64,000 bases of DNA from assembly GCF_002113025.1 (NCBI RefSeq), contig NZ_NEJH01000001.1, forward strand, positions 682,001-746,000. The letters run 5' to 3'. Positions 10,478-19,082 of the stretch are shown one piece after another; positions within the stretch are counted from its first letter, which is position 1; each line of letters starts with the position of its first letter. The stretch comes from Pseudomonas sp. B28(2017). Lineage in GTDB: Bacteria > Pseudomonadota > Gammaproteobacteria > Pseudomonadales > Pseudomonadaceae. The notes beneath the pieces were generated by a model. That model ran no database searches, was not told the DNA's origin, and saw nothing but the letters and a program-made list of their open reading frames with translations. The translations under genes were made by a program, and so were the position numbers.

Positions 10478-11527
10478 ATGATATCGAATACGCTCAAGCA
10501 CGGTTTTTATCCCTTGGTGTTGTCCGTGGCCATGGGCTTGGGCAGTGCCCAGGCAGCATCGGACATGGTGGTAGTCGGTTACGGCGGAGCCGGACAAAAA
10601 GCCCAGGACGTGGCGTTCTTTCAACCGTTCGCCGCCGTGGATCAAAGCAAGGTGATCCAGAGCGAATACAACGGTGAGATGGCCAGGATCAAAGTGATGG
10701 TCGACACCGGCAATGTCGATTGGGACGTGGTGCAGATCGAAGGCCCGGACTTGATGCGCGGCTGCGAAGAGGGCATGTACGAGCGCCTGGACTGGGCGCG
10801 CCTGGGGCACGCCGACCAGTTGATCCCCGAAGCGGCACAGGAATGCGGTTCCGCCGCGCTGGTGTGGAGCGTGGCGATTGCCTACGACACCGACAAACTG
10901 GCCCAGGCCCCGACCTCGTGGGCAGACTTTTGGGACGTGAAGAAAACCCCCGGTAAACGCGGGCTGCGCAAACGCGCGGTGTACAACCTGGAGTTCGCCC
11001 TGCTGGCGGACGGCGTGAAAACCGAAGATGTCTACAAGGTGCTCGGCACCCCGCAAGGCGTGGATCGGGCATTTGCCAAACTCACTGAGCTCAAGCCATA
11101 CATCCAGTGGTGGGAAGCCGGGGCGCAACCGCCACAGTGGCTGACCGCCGGCGATGTGGTGATGACCTCGACCTACAGCGGACGCATCGCCGACGCCGCG
11201 CAGAAAGGCAGTCACCTCGGCCTGGTCTGGCCCGGCAGCCTGTACGGCATGGATTACTGGGCAATCATCAAAGGCTCCAGGCACGTGGATCAGGCCAAGC
11301 GTTTCATTGCGTTCGCCAATCAGCCGGACGCCCAGGTCAACTATGTGCAGCAGATCCCTTACGGTCCGACCAATATCCAGGCCGCCGCACGACTGGACGA
11401 CAAACTGGCGCAATGGGTGCCCACTGCGCCGCAGAACCTCAAGGGTGCGCTGTCGATGAATGTCGGTTTCTGGGTCGATCATGGTGAAGAGCTCGAAGAG
11501 CGCTTCAATGCCTGGGCCAGCAAATAA
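10478..11527 (+). CDS. Orphan spermidine/putrescine-type ABC substrate-binding protein
   Basis: The start MISNTLKHGFYPL has AGAGGA about six bases upstream. The 349-aa precursor has a signal peptide ending near GLGSAQA and then a PotD/F-like fold (VVVGYGGAGQKAQDVAFFQPF; VDTGNVDWDVVQIEGPDL; DVVMTSTYSGRIADAA; GSLYGMDYWAIIKGSRH). The family binds polyamines, opines, thiamine or other small organics; this one lacks the NWTDYI signature of true putrescine binders. No permease or ATPase is encoded nearby, so its transporter is elsewhere or it has become a sensor. It is followed by a class II aldolase gene 74 bases downstream, suggesting a shared catabolic transcript. Confidence 0.82.
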   Translation: MISNTLKHGFYPLVLSVAMGLGSAQAASDMVVVGYGGAGQKAQDVAFFQPFAAVDQSKVIQSEYNGEMARIKVMVDTGNVDWDVVQIEGPDLMRGCEEGMYERLDWARLGHADQLIPEAAQECGSAALVWSVAIAYDTDKLAQAPTSWADFWDVKKTPGKRGLRKRAVYNLEFALLADGVKTEDVYKVLGTPQGVDRAFAKLTELKPYIQWWEAGAQPPQWLTAGDVVMTSTYSGRIADAAQKGSHLGLVWPGSLYGMDYWAIIKGSRHVDQAKRFIAFANQPDAQVNYVQQIPYGPTNIQAAARLDDKLAQWVPTAPQNLKGALSMNVGFWVDHGEELEERFNAWASK

Positions 11528-11601
11528 ACGCGGATGGCTGGACGTGTCGAAGCGTCCAGCCTTACTGTCTGCCCAGCCGATCAGCCTGGAGAACCAGAAC
11601 A

Positions 11602-12389
11602 ATGAACAAAATTGCCAGCCACCTGGCCCCTGAGCGCAGTGCAATCGAGCAGCGCCTGCGTGAGGAATTGGCGGCCTGTTACCGCCTGATTGCGCACTTT
11701 CGCATGACCGACCTGATCTTCACCCACATCTCGGTGCGCATTCCAGGGCCGGAGCATCACTTTCTGATCAACCCTTACGGGCTGATGTTCGACGAGATCA
11801 CCGCGTCCAACCTGGTCAAAATCGACCTCGATGGCCGCGCCGTGGAGCCATCGCCGTACCCGGTCAACCCGGCCGGGTTCGTGATTCACAGCGCCATCCA
11901 CGGCGCCCGTGAAGATGCGCAATGCGTGCTGCACACCCACACCAAATCCGGGTGCGCGGTGGCGGCGTTGAAGTGCGGGTTGTTGCCGGTCAATCAGATT
12001 TCCATGGAGTTCCATGGCCGCGTCGCGTACCACGACTACGAAGGTGTGGCGCTGGACCTGAGCGAGCAACAGCGGCTGGTGGCGGACCTGGGCGACAAAT
12101 CGGTACTGATGCTGCGCAATCATGGGTTGCTGACCGTCGGCGAGACGGTGAGCCAGGCGTTCCTGCGCATGTACTACCTGGAAAAGGCCTGTGAAATCCA
12201 GTTGGCAGCCATGGCGGCGGGAGGATCGTGCTGCCACCGGCAGAGGTTTGCGCGCACACCGAGCGCCAGTTCAACGACCCGGGGCGGCCGCTGGAGGAGG
12301 GTGAGCTTGCTGACCCGGATGCCATGCAACTGGCTTGGGCGGCGTTGCTGCGAATGCTGGAGCGGGTGGCGCCGGGTTATCGCGATTGA
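11602..12389 (+). pseudogene. Class II aldolase/adducin family protein, frameshifted
   Basis: The first 207 codons match class II aldolases (fuculose-phosphate aldolase type). They include TDLIFTHISVRIPG, the metal-ligand pair HTHTKSG and RNHGLLTVGETVSQAF with the third histidine. At about 12217-12225, in the run GGCGGCGGGAGGATCG, the frame breaks. The expected C-terminus (IVLPPAEVCAHTERQFNDPG, then PDAMQLAWAALLRMLERVAP) continues in the +2 frame to a TGA at 12387-12389. Adding one G restores the frame. The unshifted frame instead reads into the downstream REP and ends at 12450 with nonsense. This is either a real one-base deletion or a sequencing error. If intact, it would cleave or decarboxylate a hydroxy-acid or sugar-phosphate. 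Confidence 0.85.
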
Positions 12390-12416
12390 TTGGGATCCTG
12401 TGTTGAATCGGCTGAC

Positions 12417-12514
12417 GCCTTCGCGAGCAGGCTCGCTCCCACAGGTTTAACGGGGGTACTCAAAATCTGCGAATAACCGAAATCCACTGTGGGAGCGAGC
12501 CTGCTCGCGAAGGG
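12417..12514. repeat. REPIN, tail-to-tail
   Basis: Inverted REP cores (CTTCGCGAGCAGGCTCGC first, GGGAGCGAGCCTGCTCGCG second) enclose about 45 bases between the aldolase pseudogene and the TetR gene. Confidence 0.88.
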
Positions 12515-12631
12515 TGCAGTACGGTCTATCAGGCAGGTGACTAGAGAAACTGCCCGCTCTTGCTGTACAGTCGTTCAGCTCGCCGCTTATTCGTGTGGGC
12601 TTGAACGATTGAACCAAGGAGCGTGTCGCCC

Positions 12632-13279
12632 ATGAATCAGGAAGCCCGTTTTTCCCGCATGGAACCGGAGTTGCGCAAAGCCAACCTGATCGAGGCGACG
12701 CTGGTGTGCCTCAAACGTCATGGCTTCCAGGGCGCGTCGATCCGCAAGATTTCCGCCGAGGCCGGGGTCTCGGTGGGGCTGATCAGCCATCACTATTCCG
12801 GCAAGGATGAACTGGTGGCCGAGGCCTACATGGCGATCACCGGGCGGGTCATGACCTTGTTGCGCGACGCCATGGAGCAAGCCGCGCCGAATGCCCGAGA
12901 GCGCTTGTCGGCATTTTTCCGCGGTTCGTTTTCCGCCGAATTGCTCGATCCACAACTGATCGATGCATGGCTGGCATTCTGGGGCGCGGTGAAAACCGCC
13001 GAGGCCATCAACCAGGCCCACGATCATTCCTATGGCGAGTATCGCGGCATCCTGCGCAAGGTGCTGGCGGAACTGGCCCAGGAGGAGGGCTGGGAAAGCT
13101 TCGACGCCGACCTTGCCGCCATCAGCCTCAGCGCATTGCTCGACGGCTTGTGGCTGGAGTCCGGGCTGAACCCCGGCACCTTCACCCCGGAGCAGGGCAT
13201 CCAGATTTGCGAGGCCTGGGTCGATGGTTTGCAGGCCGGTGGTCGCCAGCGTTTTTGCCTGCAGACGAGCGACTGTTGA
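12632..13279 (+). CDS. TetR-family regulator, BetI-like
   Basis: The 215-aa protein starts at MNQEARFSRMEPEL; AAGGAG lies ten bases upstream, whereas a GTG nine bases earlier is too close to that site. The N-terminal helix-turn-helix is clear (GFQGASIRKISAEAGVSVGL then HHYSGKDELVAEAY), and the C-terminal domain matches the BetI group (LIDAWLAFWGAVKTAEAINQ, with SLSALLDGLWLESGLNPGTF). BetI senses choline; this relative has the same general architecture but its ligand is unknown. It is co-directional with the binding-protein/aldolase genes and is a candidate controller of that cluster. Confidence 0.87.
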   Translation: MNQEARFSRMEPELRKANLIEATLVCLKRHGFQGASIRKISAEAGVSVGLISHHYSGKDELVAEAYMAITGRVMTLLRDAMEQAAPNARERLSAFFRGSFSAELLDPQLIDAWLAFWGAVKTAEAINQAHDHSYGEYRGILRKVLAELAQEEGWESFDADLAAISLSALLDGLWLESGLNPGTFTPEQGIQICEAWVDGLQAGGRQRFCLQTSDC

Positions 13280-13371
13280 TCAGTCGTTCAGCAATGGATA
13301 CTCTCTGGCGCCGATGCGGGAAAACACTCTAATAAGAAACTGGCCTTCGGGCCTGAGCCGGACACCAAGCG

Positions 13372-14088
13372 ATGACTCCTCGGGTATTGATCGTCGATGA
13401 CGATCCGCTGATTCGCGATCTGCTGCACGCCTACCTGTCTCAGGAAGGCTACGACGTCCATTGCGCCGCCACGGCGGAACTGGCGGAAACTTTCCTGGCC
13501 AGCCAGACCGTGGACCTGGTGATGCTCGACATCCGCCTGCCGGGCAAGGACGGCCTGACCCTGACCCGCGAGCTGCGGGTGCGCTCGGAAGTCGGGATCA
13601 TCCTGATCACCGGGCGCAACGACGAAATCGACCGCATCGTCGGCCTCGAATGCGGCGCCGATGACTACGTGATCAAACCCCTCAATCCAAGGGAACTGGT
13701 GTCCCGGGCGAAAAACCTGATTCGCCGGGTACGTCATGCGCAAACGCCACAACCGGCCGTCGCGGCGGCCAAACCGGTCAAGCAATTCGCCGACTGGTCG
13801 CTGGACACCGACCGCCGTCGGCTGATCGATGCGTCCGGCAGTGAAACACTGTTGACCCACGGCGAATACCAGTTGCTCAGCGTGTTCCTGCGCAACAGCG
13901 GCCACACCCTCAGCCGCGACCAGTTGATGGACCAGATCCGCAACCGCGAATGGGTGCCCAACGACCGCTCCATCGACGTGCTGGTCGGGCGTCTGCGTCG
14001 CAAGTTGCACGACGATCCGGCCGAACCGCAGTTGATCATCACCATTCACGGCGCCGGTTACCTGTTCACCGCCGGTGTGGCGGCCTGA
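13372..14088 (+). CDS. aruR: OmpR-family response regulator, probable AruR
   Basis: The 238-aa protein has a receiver domain (acidic VDDDP near residue 8, phosphoacceptor D53 in MLDIRLPGKDG, lysine in VIKPLNP) and a C-terminal winged helix (residues about 135-233, HGEYQLLSVFLRNSGHTLSR and SIDVLVGRLRRKL). It belongs to the TorR subgroup. The gene order that follows (binding protein, hybrid kinase, permease, CoA genes, AruI, AruH) corresponds to the P. aeruginosa aruR-aruS arginine transaminase locus, which supports a role in induction by arginine. It is the first gene of a three-gene operon with the binding protein and kinase. Confidence 0.8.
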   Translation: MTPRVLIVDDDPLIRDLLHAYLSQEGYDVHCAATAELAETFLASQTVDLVMLDIRLPGKDGLTLTRELRVRSEVGIILITGRNDEIDRIVGLECGADDYVIKPLNPRELVSRAKNLIRRVRHAQTPQPAVAAAKPVKQFADWSLDTDRRRLIDASGSETLLTHGEYQLLSVFLRNSGHTLSRDQLMDQIRNREWVPNDRSIDVLVGRLRRKLHDDPAEPQLIITIHGAGYLFTAGVAA

Positions 14089-14093
14089 ACCTG

Positions 14094-14867
14094 ATGACGC
14101 GTTGGCTTTGCCTGCTGGCGGTGTTTGTAGCCGGCCATGCCGTCGCGGCGGACAAGGTTCGCTATTGCGATTACCCGGTGTACCCGCCGATCTCCTGGAG
14201 CGACGGCAAGCAGGTGCGCGGCCTGGCGCCCAGCGTGGTGAAGCACTTGTTCGGCCAATTGGGGTATGAGGTCGAGATTGTCGTGCTGGGCAACTGGAAA
14301 CGTTGCCTGTTGGACGCCGCCGAAGGCCGGGTCGATGTGGTGCTGGCCTACAGCACCGCACAGCGGGAACAAAGCATGCTGTTCTCGACGGTGCCGGTAT
14401 TGCGCGAAGAAGTGGCGCTGTTCATCAACCGTCAGCACCCGGTGAAATTCGAACAACTGGACGACCTCGCCCATTACCGTGGCGGCCTGTTGTTCGGCGA
14501 GAGCTACGGCGTGGCGTTCGATCGCATGGTCGCGCGCAACAACAACATCGAATGGGTTTCCGACAGCCATCAGAACTTCGGCAAGCTGATTCGCGGGCGC
14601 ATCGATTTCATCACCCAGGAACGGCGCACCGGCCAGTTGTACGTGGAAAACCTGCCCGGTGGCCAGGACATCGTCGCCTTGCCCAAGGCGTTGAACGTGG
14701 ACTACCTGCGGGTCGCCGTGTCACGGCGCTCGCCATTGGCCCTGCGCATGCCCGAGATCAATGCACAGTTGCAGCACATGGTCGATGCCGGTGACATCGA
14801 GCGCTGGCTCAACGAAAGCGAGGTGACCTACCGCGACATGATCAACCTGCCGGCGGATGCGCAATGA
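14094..14867 (+). CDS. Periplasmic amino-acid-type binding protein, likely sensory partner of the kinase
   Basis: The start MTRWLCLLAVFVAGHAVAA is six bases after the response regulator stop and gives a signal peptide. The 257-aa protein is a bacterial SBP_bac_3-like domain (VRYCDYPVYPPISWSDG; GRVDVVLAYSTAQREQSMLF; LIRGRIDFITQERR). Its stop overlaps the kinase start (ATGA). Sandwiched between regulator and kinase, with no transporter genes, it most probably reports ligand occupancy to the kinase in the periplasm, by analogy with TorT-TorS, although TorT belongs to another binding-protein class. The proposed ligand, arginine or a related guanidino compound, is inference from context. Confidence 0.8.
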   Translation: MTRWLCLLAVFVAGHAVAADKVRYCDYPVYPPISWSDGKQVRGLAPSVVKHLFGQLGYEVEIVVLGNWKRCLLDAAEGRVDVVLAYSTAQREQSMLFSTVPVLREEVALFINRQHPVKFEQLDDLAHYRGGLLFGESYGVAFDRMVARNNNIEWVSDSHQNFGKLIRGRIDFITQERRTGQLYVENLPGGQDIVALPKALNVDYLRVAVSRRSPLALRMPEINAQLQHMVDAGDIERWLNESEVTYRDMINLPADAQ

Positions 14868-17119
14868 TTCGCGCCCGTCCCGGTGGATTGCTGCGACGGC
14901 TGCTGCTGTTCATTCTGTTGTTCAGCCTGTGCTTCACCGTGCTGGCCAGCAGCGTGCAACTGTACATCGAGTATCGACGGGAAATGCGCGACATCGATTC
15001 ACGCATGGAGCTGATCCGCGCCGGCTACCTGGCGAGCCTGGAACGCAGCCTTTGGGACTTGAACCAGGAACAGTTGAACGTGCAGTTGCGCGGACTGGTG
15101 GACTTCTCCGACGTCGCGCGGGTGCATTTGATCAGCGCCGATTTCGACCTGATACAGGGCAATCCAGACCCTGCGGGACCGCTGCGCATCGAGCGGTTCG
15201 CCCTGGACTATCAGCCGCCGTCCGGCCCGTTGCGCAACCTTGGCGAACTGGAAGTGAGCACGGATCTGGGGGCGGTGTACCAGCGTCTCTACGCCACCGG
15301 GTTGACCAGCCTGTTGTGGATGGCAGTGTTTCTCTGCGGCCTGGCCGTGGCGCTGTCGGGATTGTTTTATCGACTGGTGACCCGGCACCTGAAAGTCATG
15401 GCCGAGTTTGCCCGGCGCATCGCCGCCGGTGAATGGCAGGAACCCTTGCACCTGGACAAGCGACGCGGCAGTGACGAAATCGATACTGTGGCCCACGCAC
15501 TGGATGACATGCGCCGGTCGATCCTGCGAGACATCGAGCGCCGGGAAAGCGATCGCCTGGCCTTGCAGGACAACCGTGACGAACTGCTGAAGATGGTCGA
15601 GCGCCGTACCGCCAGCCTGATGCGGGCCAAGGATGAAGCGGAAGCGGCCAACCTCGCCAAATCGCGGTTTCTGGCGACCATGAGCCACGAACTGCGAACG
15701 CCCCTCAATGGCATCCTCGGCATGGCCGAACTGTTGCGCGGAGCACGTCTGGATGCACAGGACGGTAAACGTCTGGATGCCTTGCACAAGGCTGGCGAAG
15801 GCTTGCTGACGATCCTCAACGAAGTGCTGTATTTCGCCAGACTGGAGGAGGGCGTCAGCCATCCCGAACCGGTGGATTTTTCGCTGCGCCAGTTGCTCGA
15901 CGAGGTGCTGACACTGTTGGAGCCGCGAGCGCTGAACAACGACACGATCCTCAGTTGTCGGGTCGATCAACGCATTGCCGAGCATCACCACGGTGCCGAG
16001 CAGTTCCTGCGTCAGGTGCTGAGCAACCTGCTGGCCAACGCGATCAAGTTCACCGAAGGCGGCGAAGTCAGCGTCGAAGTGATGCTGCTCGCCGAAGCGG
16101 GCGAACAGACCGGGCAGCGCCTGCGGGTCAGTGTCACTGACGACGGCATCGGCATTGCCCCGGCGATGCAGGCGAAGATTTTCGAGCGCTTCACCCAGGC
16201 CAGCGAAGAAGTCGCGCAACGTTTTGGCGGGACCGGGTTGGGACTGGCGATCTGCAAACATCTGGTGGAGCAGATGGGTGGCTGCATCGGCGTGGACAGT
16301 GAGGTGGGGCGCGGCAGTTGCTTCTGGTTCGAGCTTTGCCTGCAGCCGGCCAGTGCTGTGGTGGCAGTAGCGCCGGCTCCCACGGTGGGGCCGGCCCTGA
16401 ATATCCTGGTGGTCGAGGACGTGGCGCTCAATCGCGAAGTGGCCATGGGCCTGCTGCAACGGGACGGCCACCGAGTGTGGCTGGCCGAAGAGGCGCAACA
16501 GGCGCTGGAACATTGTGCCGCGCAGGTTTTCGATCTGCTGTTGCTGGACGTGCATCTGCCGGGCATCAGCGGAGTCGAGTTATGCCGACAGATCCGCCAC
16601 AGCGACGGGCCGAACCGCCATACCCGCATTTTCGCCCTGACCGCCAGCGTGCAACCGGCGCTGGTGCGCGGTTATCTGGAGGCCGGCATGGACGGCATCC
16701 TGGCCAAGCCCTTGAAGCTGGATAACCTGCGCCAGGTGCTGGAAGGGCACACACCCGTCGCCGAGTCGCTCCTGCATGACGAGACGATGGACTGGTCGCT
16801 GTTGCAGACCCATCGCAACTTGCTCGGCGAGCAAAAGGTCCAGGGCCTGCTGGCAGTACTGCGTGACTCGATTCTTCAGCACCGCGATGCGCTGCATGAA
16901 GCCATTGTCGCTGACGACTGCACAGAGGTCGCGCAACTGGCTCACCGTCTGGCCGGTAGCTGTGATTCGCTGGGCTTTCGCTCACTGGCCACGACGCTGA
17001 GAGCGCTGGAGACGTTGGCCCTGGTCAACGATGAATCGGCGATCCATCGCATGACCCCCGCGCTGGATGAACAATTGCAGCACGCACTGACCACCCTGAA
17101 AGGCCTGTTGCAGAGCTGA
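14864..17119 (+). CDS. aruS: Hybrid sensor histidine kinase (HK-REC-HPt), probable AruS
   Basis: The 751-aa protein has two membrane helices (about 11-31 and 148-168) flanking a roughly 115-residue periplasmic domain. A HAMP linker (169-220) and coiled coil follow, then a dimerisation/phosphoacceptor box SHELRTPLNG with H275. The ATPase domain shows the N box NLLANAIKFTEGG and glycine boxes DDGIGI and GGTGLGLAICK. A receiver domain has D562 (LLLLDVHLPG), and a C-terminal HPt domain has H694 in LAHRLAGSCDSLG. This is the TorS/ArcB-type phosphorelay architecture. The partner regulator and periplasmic binding protein are encoded immediately upstream. By locus position it corresponds to AruS of P. 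aeruginosa; signal specificity is inferred only. Confidence 0.82.
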   Translation: MIRARPGGLLRRLLLFILLFSLCFTVLASSVQLYIEYRREMRDIDSRMELIRAGYLASLERSLWDLNQEQLNVQLRGLVDFSDVARVHLISADFDLIQGNPDPAGPLRIERFALDYQPPSGPLRNLGELEVSTDLGAVYQRLYATGLTSLLWMAVFLCGLAVALSGLFYRLVTRHLKVMAEFARRIAAGEWQEPLHLDKRRGSDEIDTVAHALDDMRRSILRDIERRESDRLALQDNRDELLKMVERRTASLMRAKDEAEAANLAKSRFLATMSHELRTPLNGILGMAELLRGARLDAQDGKRLDALHKAGEGLLTILNEVLYFARLEEGVSHPEPVDFSLRQLLDEVLTLLEPRALNNDTILSCRVDQRIAEHHHGAEQFLRQVLSNLLANAIKFTEGGEVSVEVMLLAEAGEQTGQRLRVSVTDDGIGIAPAMQAKIFERFTQASEEVAQRFGGTGLGLAICKHLVEQMGGCIGVDSEVGRGSCFWFELCLQPASAVVAVAPAPTVGPALNILVVEDVALNREVAMGLLQRDGHRVWLAEEAQQALEHCAAQVFDLLLLDVHLPGISGVELCRQIRHSDGPNRHTRIFALTASVQPALVRGYLEAGMDGILAKPLKLDNLRQVLEGHTPVAESLLHDETMDWSLLQTHRNLLGEQKVQGLLAVLRDSILQHRDALHEAIVADDCTEVAQLAHRLAGSCDSLGFRSLATTLRALETLALVNDESAIHRMTPALDEQLQHALTTLKGLLQS

Positions 17120-17124
17120 CGTAC

Positions 17125-17150
17125 AAGTTTGTTACGACTTTCTACAACTT
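17125..17150. promoter_or_regulatory. Candidate AruR-type binding site upstream of the leader ORF and permease
   Basis: AAGTTTGTTAC at 17125-17135 faces TCTACAACTT at 17141-17150, whose reverse complement is AAGTTGTAGA. A related AAGTTGTAACA occurs at 18897-18907 upstream of the next operon. The shared AAGTTGTA half-site upstream of both aru transcription units suggests a common regulator. Two occurrences are weak evidence. Confidence 0.35.
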
Positions 17151-17243
17151 CGATCTTTACGGTCAACGCGAACTTACATGGCTTTCCAATAATCGACGCA
17201 ACCGCCACAGCGCGGTCTTCGAAGCTTATTGGAGATAATAATA

Positions 17244-17318
17244 ATGAATTGCCGTAAAGCTGATCCCACCCTGCGCCGTGACGTCCTGTCGCGCGCTGTA
17301 CACCTCACTGACTGCTGA
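17244..17318 (+). CDS. 24-aa leader peptide upstream of the amino acid permease
   Basis: A short frame starts MNCRKADPTLRR and ends VHLTDC. It has a good ribosome site (TTGGAG, about nine bases upstream of the ATG) and stops nine bases before the permease ATG, with its TGA beside the GAGGTG that serves the permease. It contains four arginines, including an Arg-Arg pair, in 24 residues. The arrangement suggests translational coupling or an arginine-responsive leader. No attenuator hairpin is obvious in the nine-base spacer, so control, if any, would be at translation. Whether it is translated is unproven. Confidence 0.5.
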   Translation: MNCRKADPTLRRDVLSRAVHLTDC

Positions 17319-17327
17319 GGTGCCGAC

Positions 17328-18752
17328 ATGAACGAAAACACTGATCGCAGCACGGGTCATAAAGGCATCCAGCTGACCCGTGCCCTGAAAAGTCGGCACA
17401 TTTTCATGCTGTCCCTGGGCGGCGTCATTGGCACCGGACTGTTCATGGGTTCCGGCGTGACCATCAACCAGGGCGGCCCGATGGGGGCGATCCTGGCTTA
17501 CCTGGTCGCGGGTTTCCTGATGTACCTGGTGATGGTCTGCCTGGGCGAGCTGTCGGTACAGATGCCGGTGTCCGGTTCGTTCCAGGCCCACGCCACTAAA
17601 TACATCGGCCCGGCCACGGGGTTCATGATCGGTTGGGTGTACTGGATGAGCTGGGCCACCACTGTCGGACTGGAGTTCACCGCCGCCGGCATGCTGATGA
17701 CGCGCTGGTTCCCGCATGTGCCGATCTGGTACTGGTCGGCGCTGTTCGTGGTGGTGCTGTTCGGCATCAACGCCCTGGCGACCCGCGCGTTCGGTGAAGC
17801 CGAATACTGGTTCTCGGGGATCAAGGTCGCGGCCATTCTCGGTTTCATCGTGGTCGGTGTGCTGGTGATCTTCGGCGTGATGCCCCTGAGCAGCGGTGCA
17901 CCGGCACCGATGGCGACCAACCTGATCGGCGACTCGCTGTTCCCCAACGGCCTGTCAGCCGTGTTCGCGGTGATGATGACCGTGGTCTACGCGTTCCAGG
18001 GTTGCGAGATCATGGGCGTGGCCGCCGGTGAAACCGACCAGCCGGAAAAGAGCATTCCCCGCGCCGTGCGCAACGTGGTGTTCCGCGTGCTGATCTTCTA
18101 CGTGCTGGCGATTGTCGTGCTGTCGGCCATCGTGCCATGGCAGCAGGCGGGTCTGATGGAAAGCCCGTTCGTGCAGGTGTTCGACATGGTGGGCATTCCC
18201 TACGCTGCCGACCTGATGAACTTCGTGATCCTCACCGCGATCCTGTCGGTGGGCAACTCCGGCCTGTATGCCTCGACGCGCATCCTGTGGGCAATGTCGA
18301 AAACCGGCATGGCGCCGAAAAGCCTGTCGCCATTGAGCAAGCGTGGTGTGCCGCTGCGTGCCTTGAGCATCACCTTGTGCTTCGCACTGGTGTCGCTGAT
18401 GACCAGCTTCGTCGCCGCCGATACCTTGTTCATGGTGTTGATGGCCGTGAGCGGCATGTCCGGCACCGTGACCTGGATTGTCATTGCGCTGGCGCAGTAC
18501 AAGTTCCGCAAGGCGTACTTGCGTGACGGCGGCAAACTCAGCGACCTGAAGTACCGCGCACCCTGGTTCCCGGTACTGCCGCTGATGTGCATCACGCTGT
18601 GCTGCTCGCTGTTCGTGTTCCTGGCCCTGGATGAAACCCAGCGTCCGTCGCTGTATTGGGGCTTTGGCTTCATTGCGCTGTGCTATGGCGCGTACTTCCT
18701 GATTCATCGCAAGCGTGATGCGGTGCTGGCATCGAGCTTGCCGACTGTGTAA
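17328..18752 (+). CDS. Amino acid permease, APC superfamily (AAT type)
   Basis: The 474-aa protein has about 12 hydrophobic helices and the AAT-family signature near the N-terminus (LKSRHIFMLSLGGVIGTGLF) plus YAFQGCEIMGVAAGE in helix 6. Family role: proton-coupled uptake of amino acids in the inner membrane. It is preceded by a 24-codon leader ORF with tight spacing, and it corresponds in position to the permease gene of the P. aeruginosa aru locus. Arginine or another basic amino acid is the likely substrate by context, not by residue evidence. A REPIN follows its stop and probably marks the transcript end. Confidence 0.85.
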   Translation: MNENTDRSTGHKGIQLTRALKSRHIFMLSLGGVIGTGLFMGSGVTINQGGPMGAILAYLVAGFLMYLVMVCLGELSVQMPVSGSFQAHATKYIGPATGFMIGWVYWMSWATTVGLEFTAAGMLMTRWFPHVPIWYWSALFVVVLFGINALATRAFGEAEYWFSGIKVAAILGFIVVGVLVIFGVMPLSSGAPAPMATNLIGDSLFPNGLSAVFAVMMTVVYAFQGCEIMGVAAGETDQPEKSIPRAVRNVVFRVLIFYVLAIVVLSAIVPWQQAGLMESPFVQVFDMVGIPYAADLMNFVILTAILSVGNSGLYASTRILWAMSKTGMAPKSLSPLSKRGVPLRALSITLCFALVSLMTSFVAADTLFMVLMAVSGMSGTVTWIVIALAQYKFRKAYLRDGGKLSDLKYRAPWFPVLPLMCITLCCSLFVFLALDETQRPSLYWGFGFIALCYGAYFLIHRKRDAVLASSLPTV

Positions 18753-18771
18753 TTACCTGCCCAGCTTAAAC

Positions 18772-18863
18772 CTGTGGGAGCGAGCCTGCTCGCGAAAGCG
18801 GTTCATCCGTCAACAGAGATGTTGAACGTGAAGCCGTCTTCGTGAGCAGGCTCGCTCCCACAG
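18772..18863. repeat. REPIN after the permease gene
   Basis: Inverted REP cores with a roughly 50-base centre lie 20 bases after the permease stop. The long hairpin could act as a transcript end or stabiliser separating the permease unit from the CoA-gene operon. Confidence 0.9.
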
Positions 18864-18896
18864 TTGTTTTTGCGGTGCTCTGTGGGCAGTTGTTCG

Positions 18897-18985
18897 AAGT
18901 TGTAACAGCGCCAACGGCTCACGCTCGCGTATCTATAAATAATTCAATAAAAACAATGTGTTATAGAGTTTTAGAGCTTGTTACA
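18897..18985. promoter_or_regulatory. AT-rich promoter region of the aruIH operon with TGTAACA/TGTTACA inverted repeat
   Basis: The 330-base space between the permease and the crotonase gene holds, after the REPIN, an AT-rich stretch unlike its surroundings (for example TATCTATAAATAATTC). It is bounded by TGTAACA at 18901-18907 and its exact inverse TGTTACA at 18979-18985. AAGTTGTAACA resembles the candidate site at 17125-17150. Promoter elements and an activator site for AruR are likely here; the exact start of transcription cannot be read off. Confidence 0.4.
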
Positions 18986-19082
18986 GCCCATTTCCTTCCC
19001 AATTGCCGCCTTACTGAACACTCGTTTAGTATGGCCTCAAGTCGCATCACCTCAGACCAAACAGAATAATTCGAGGATTCCC

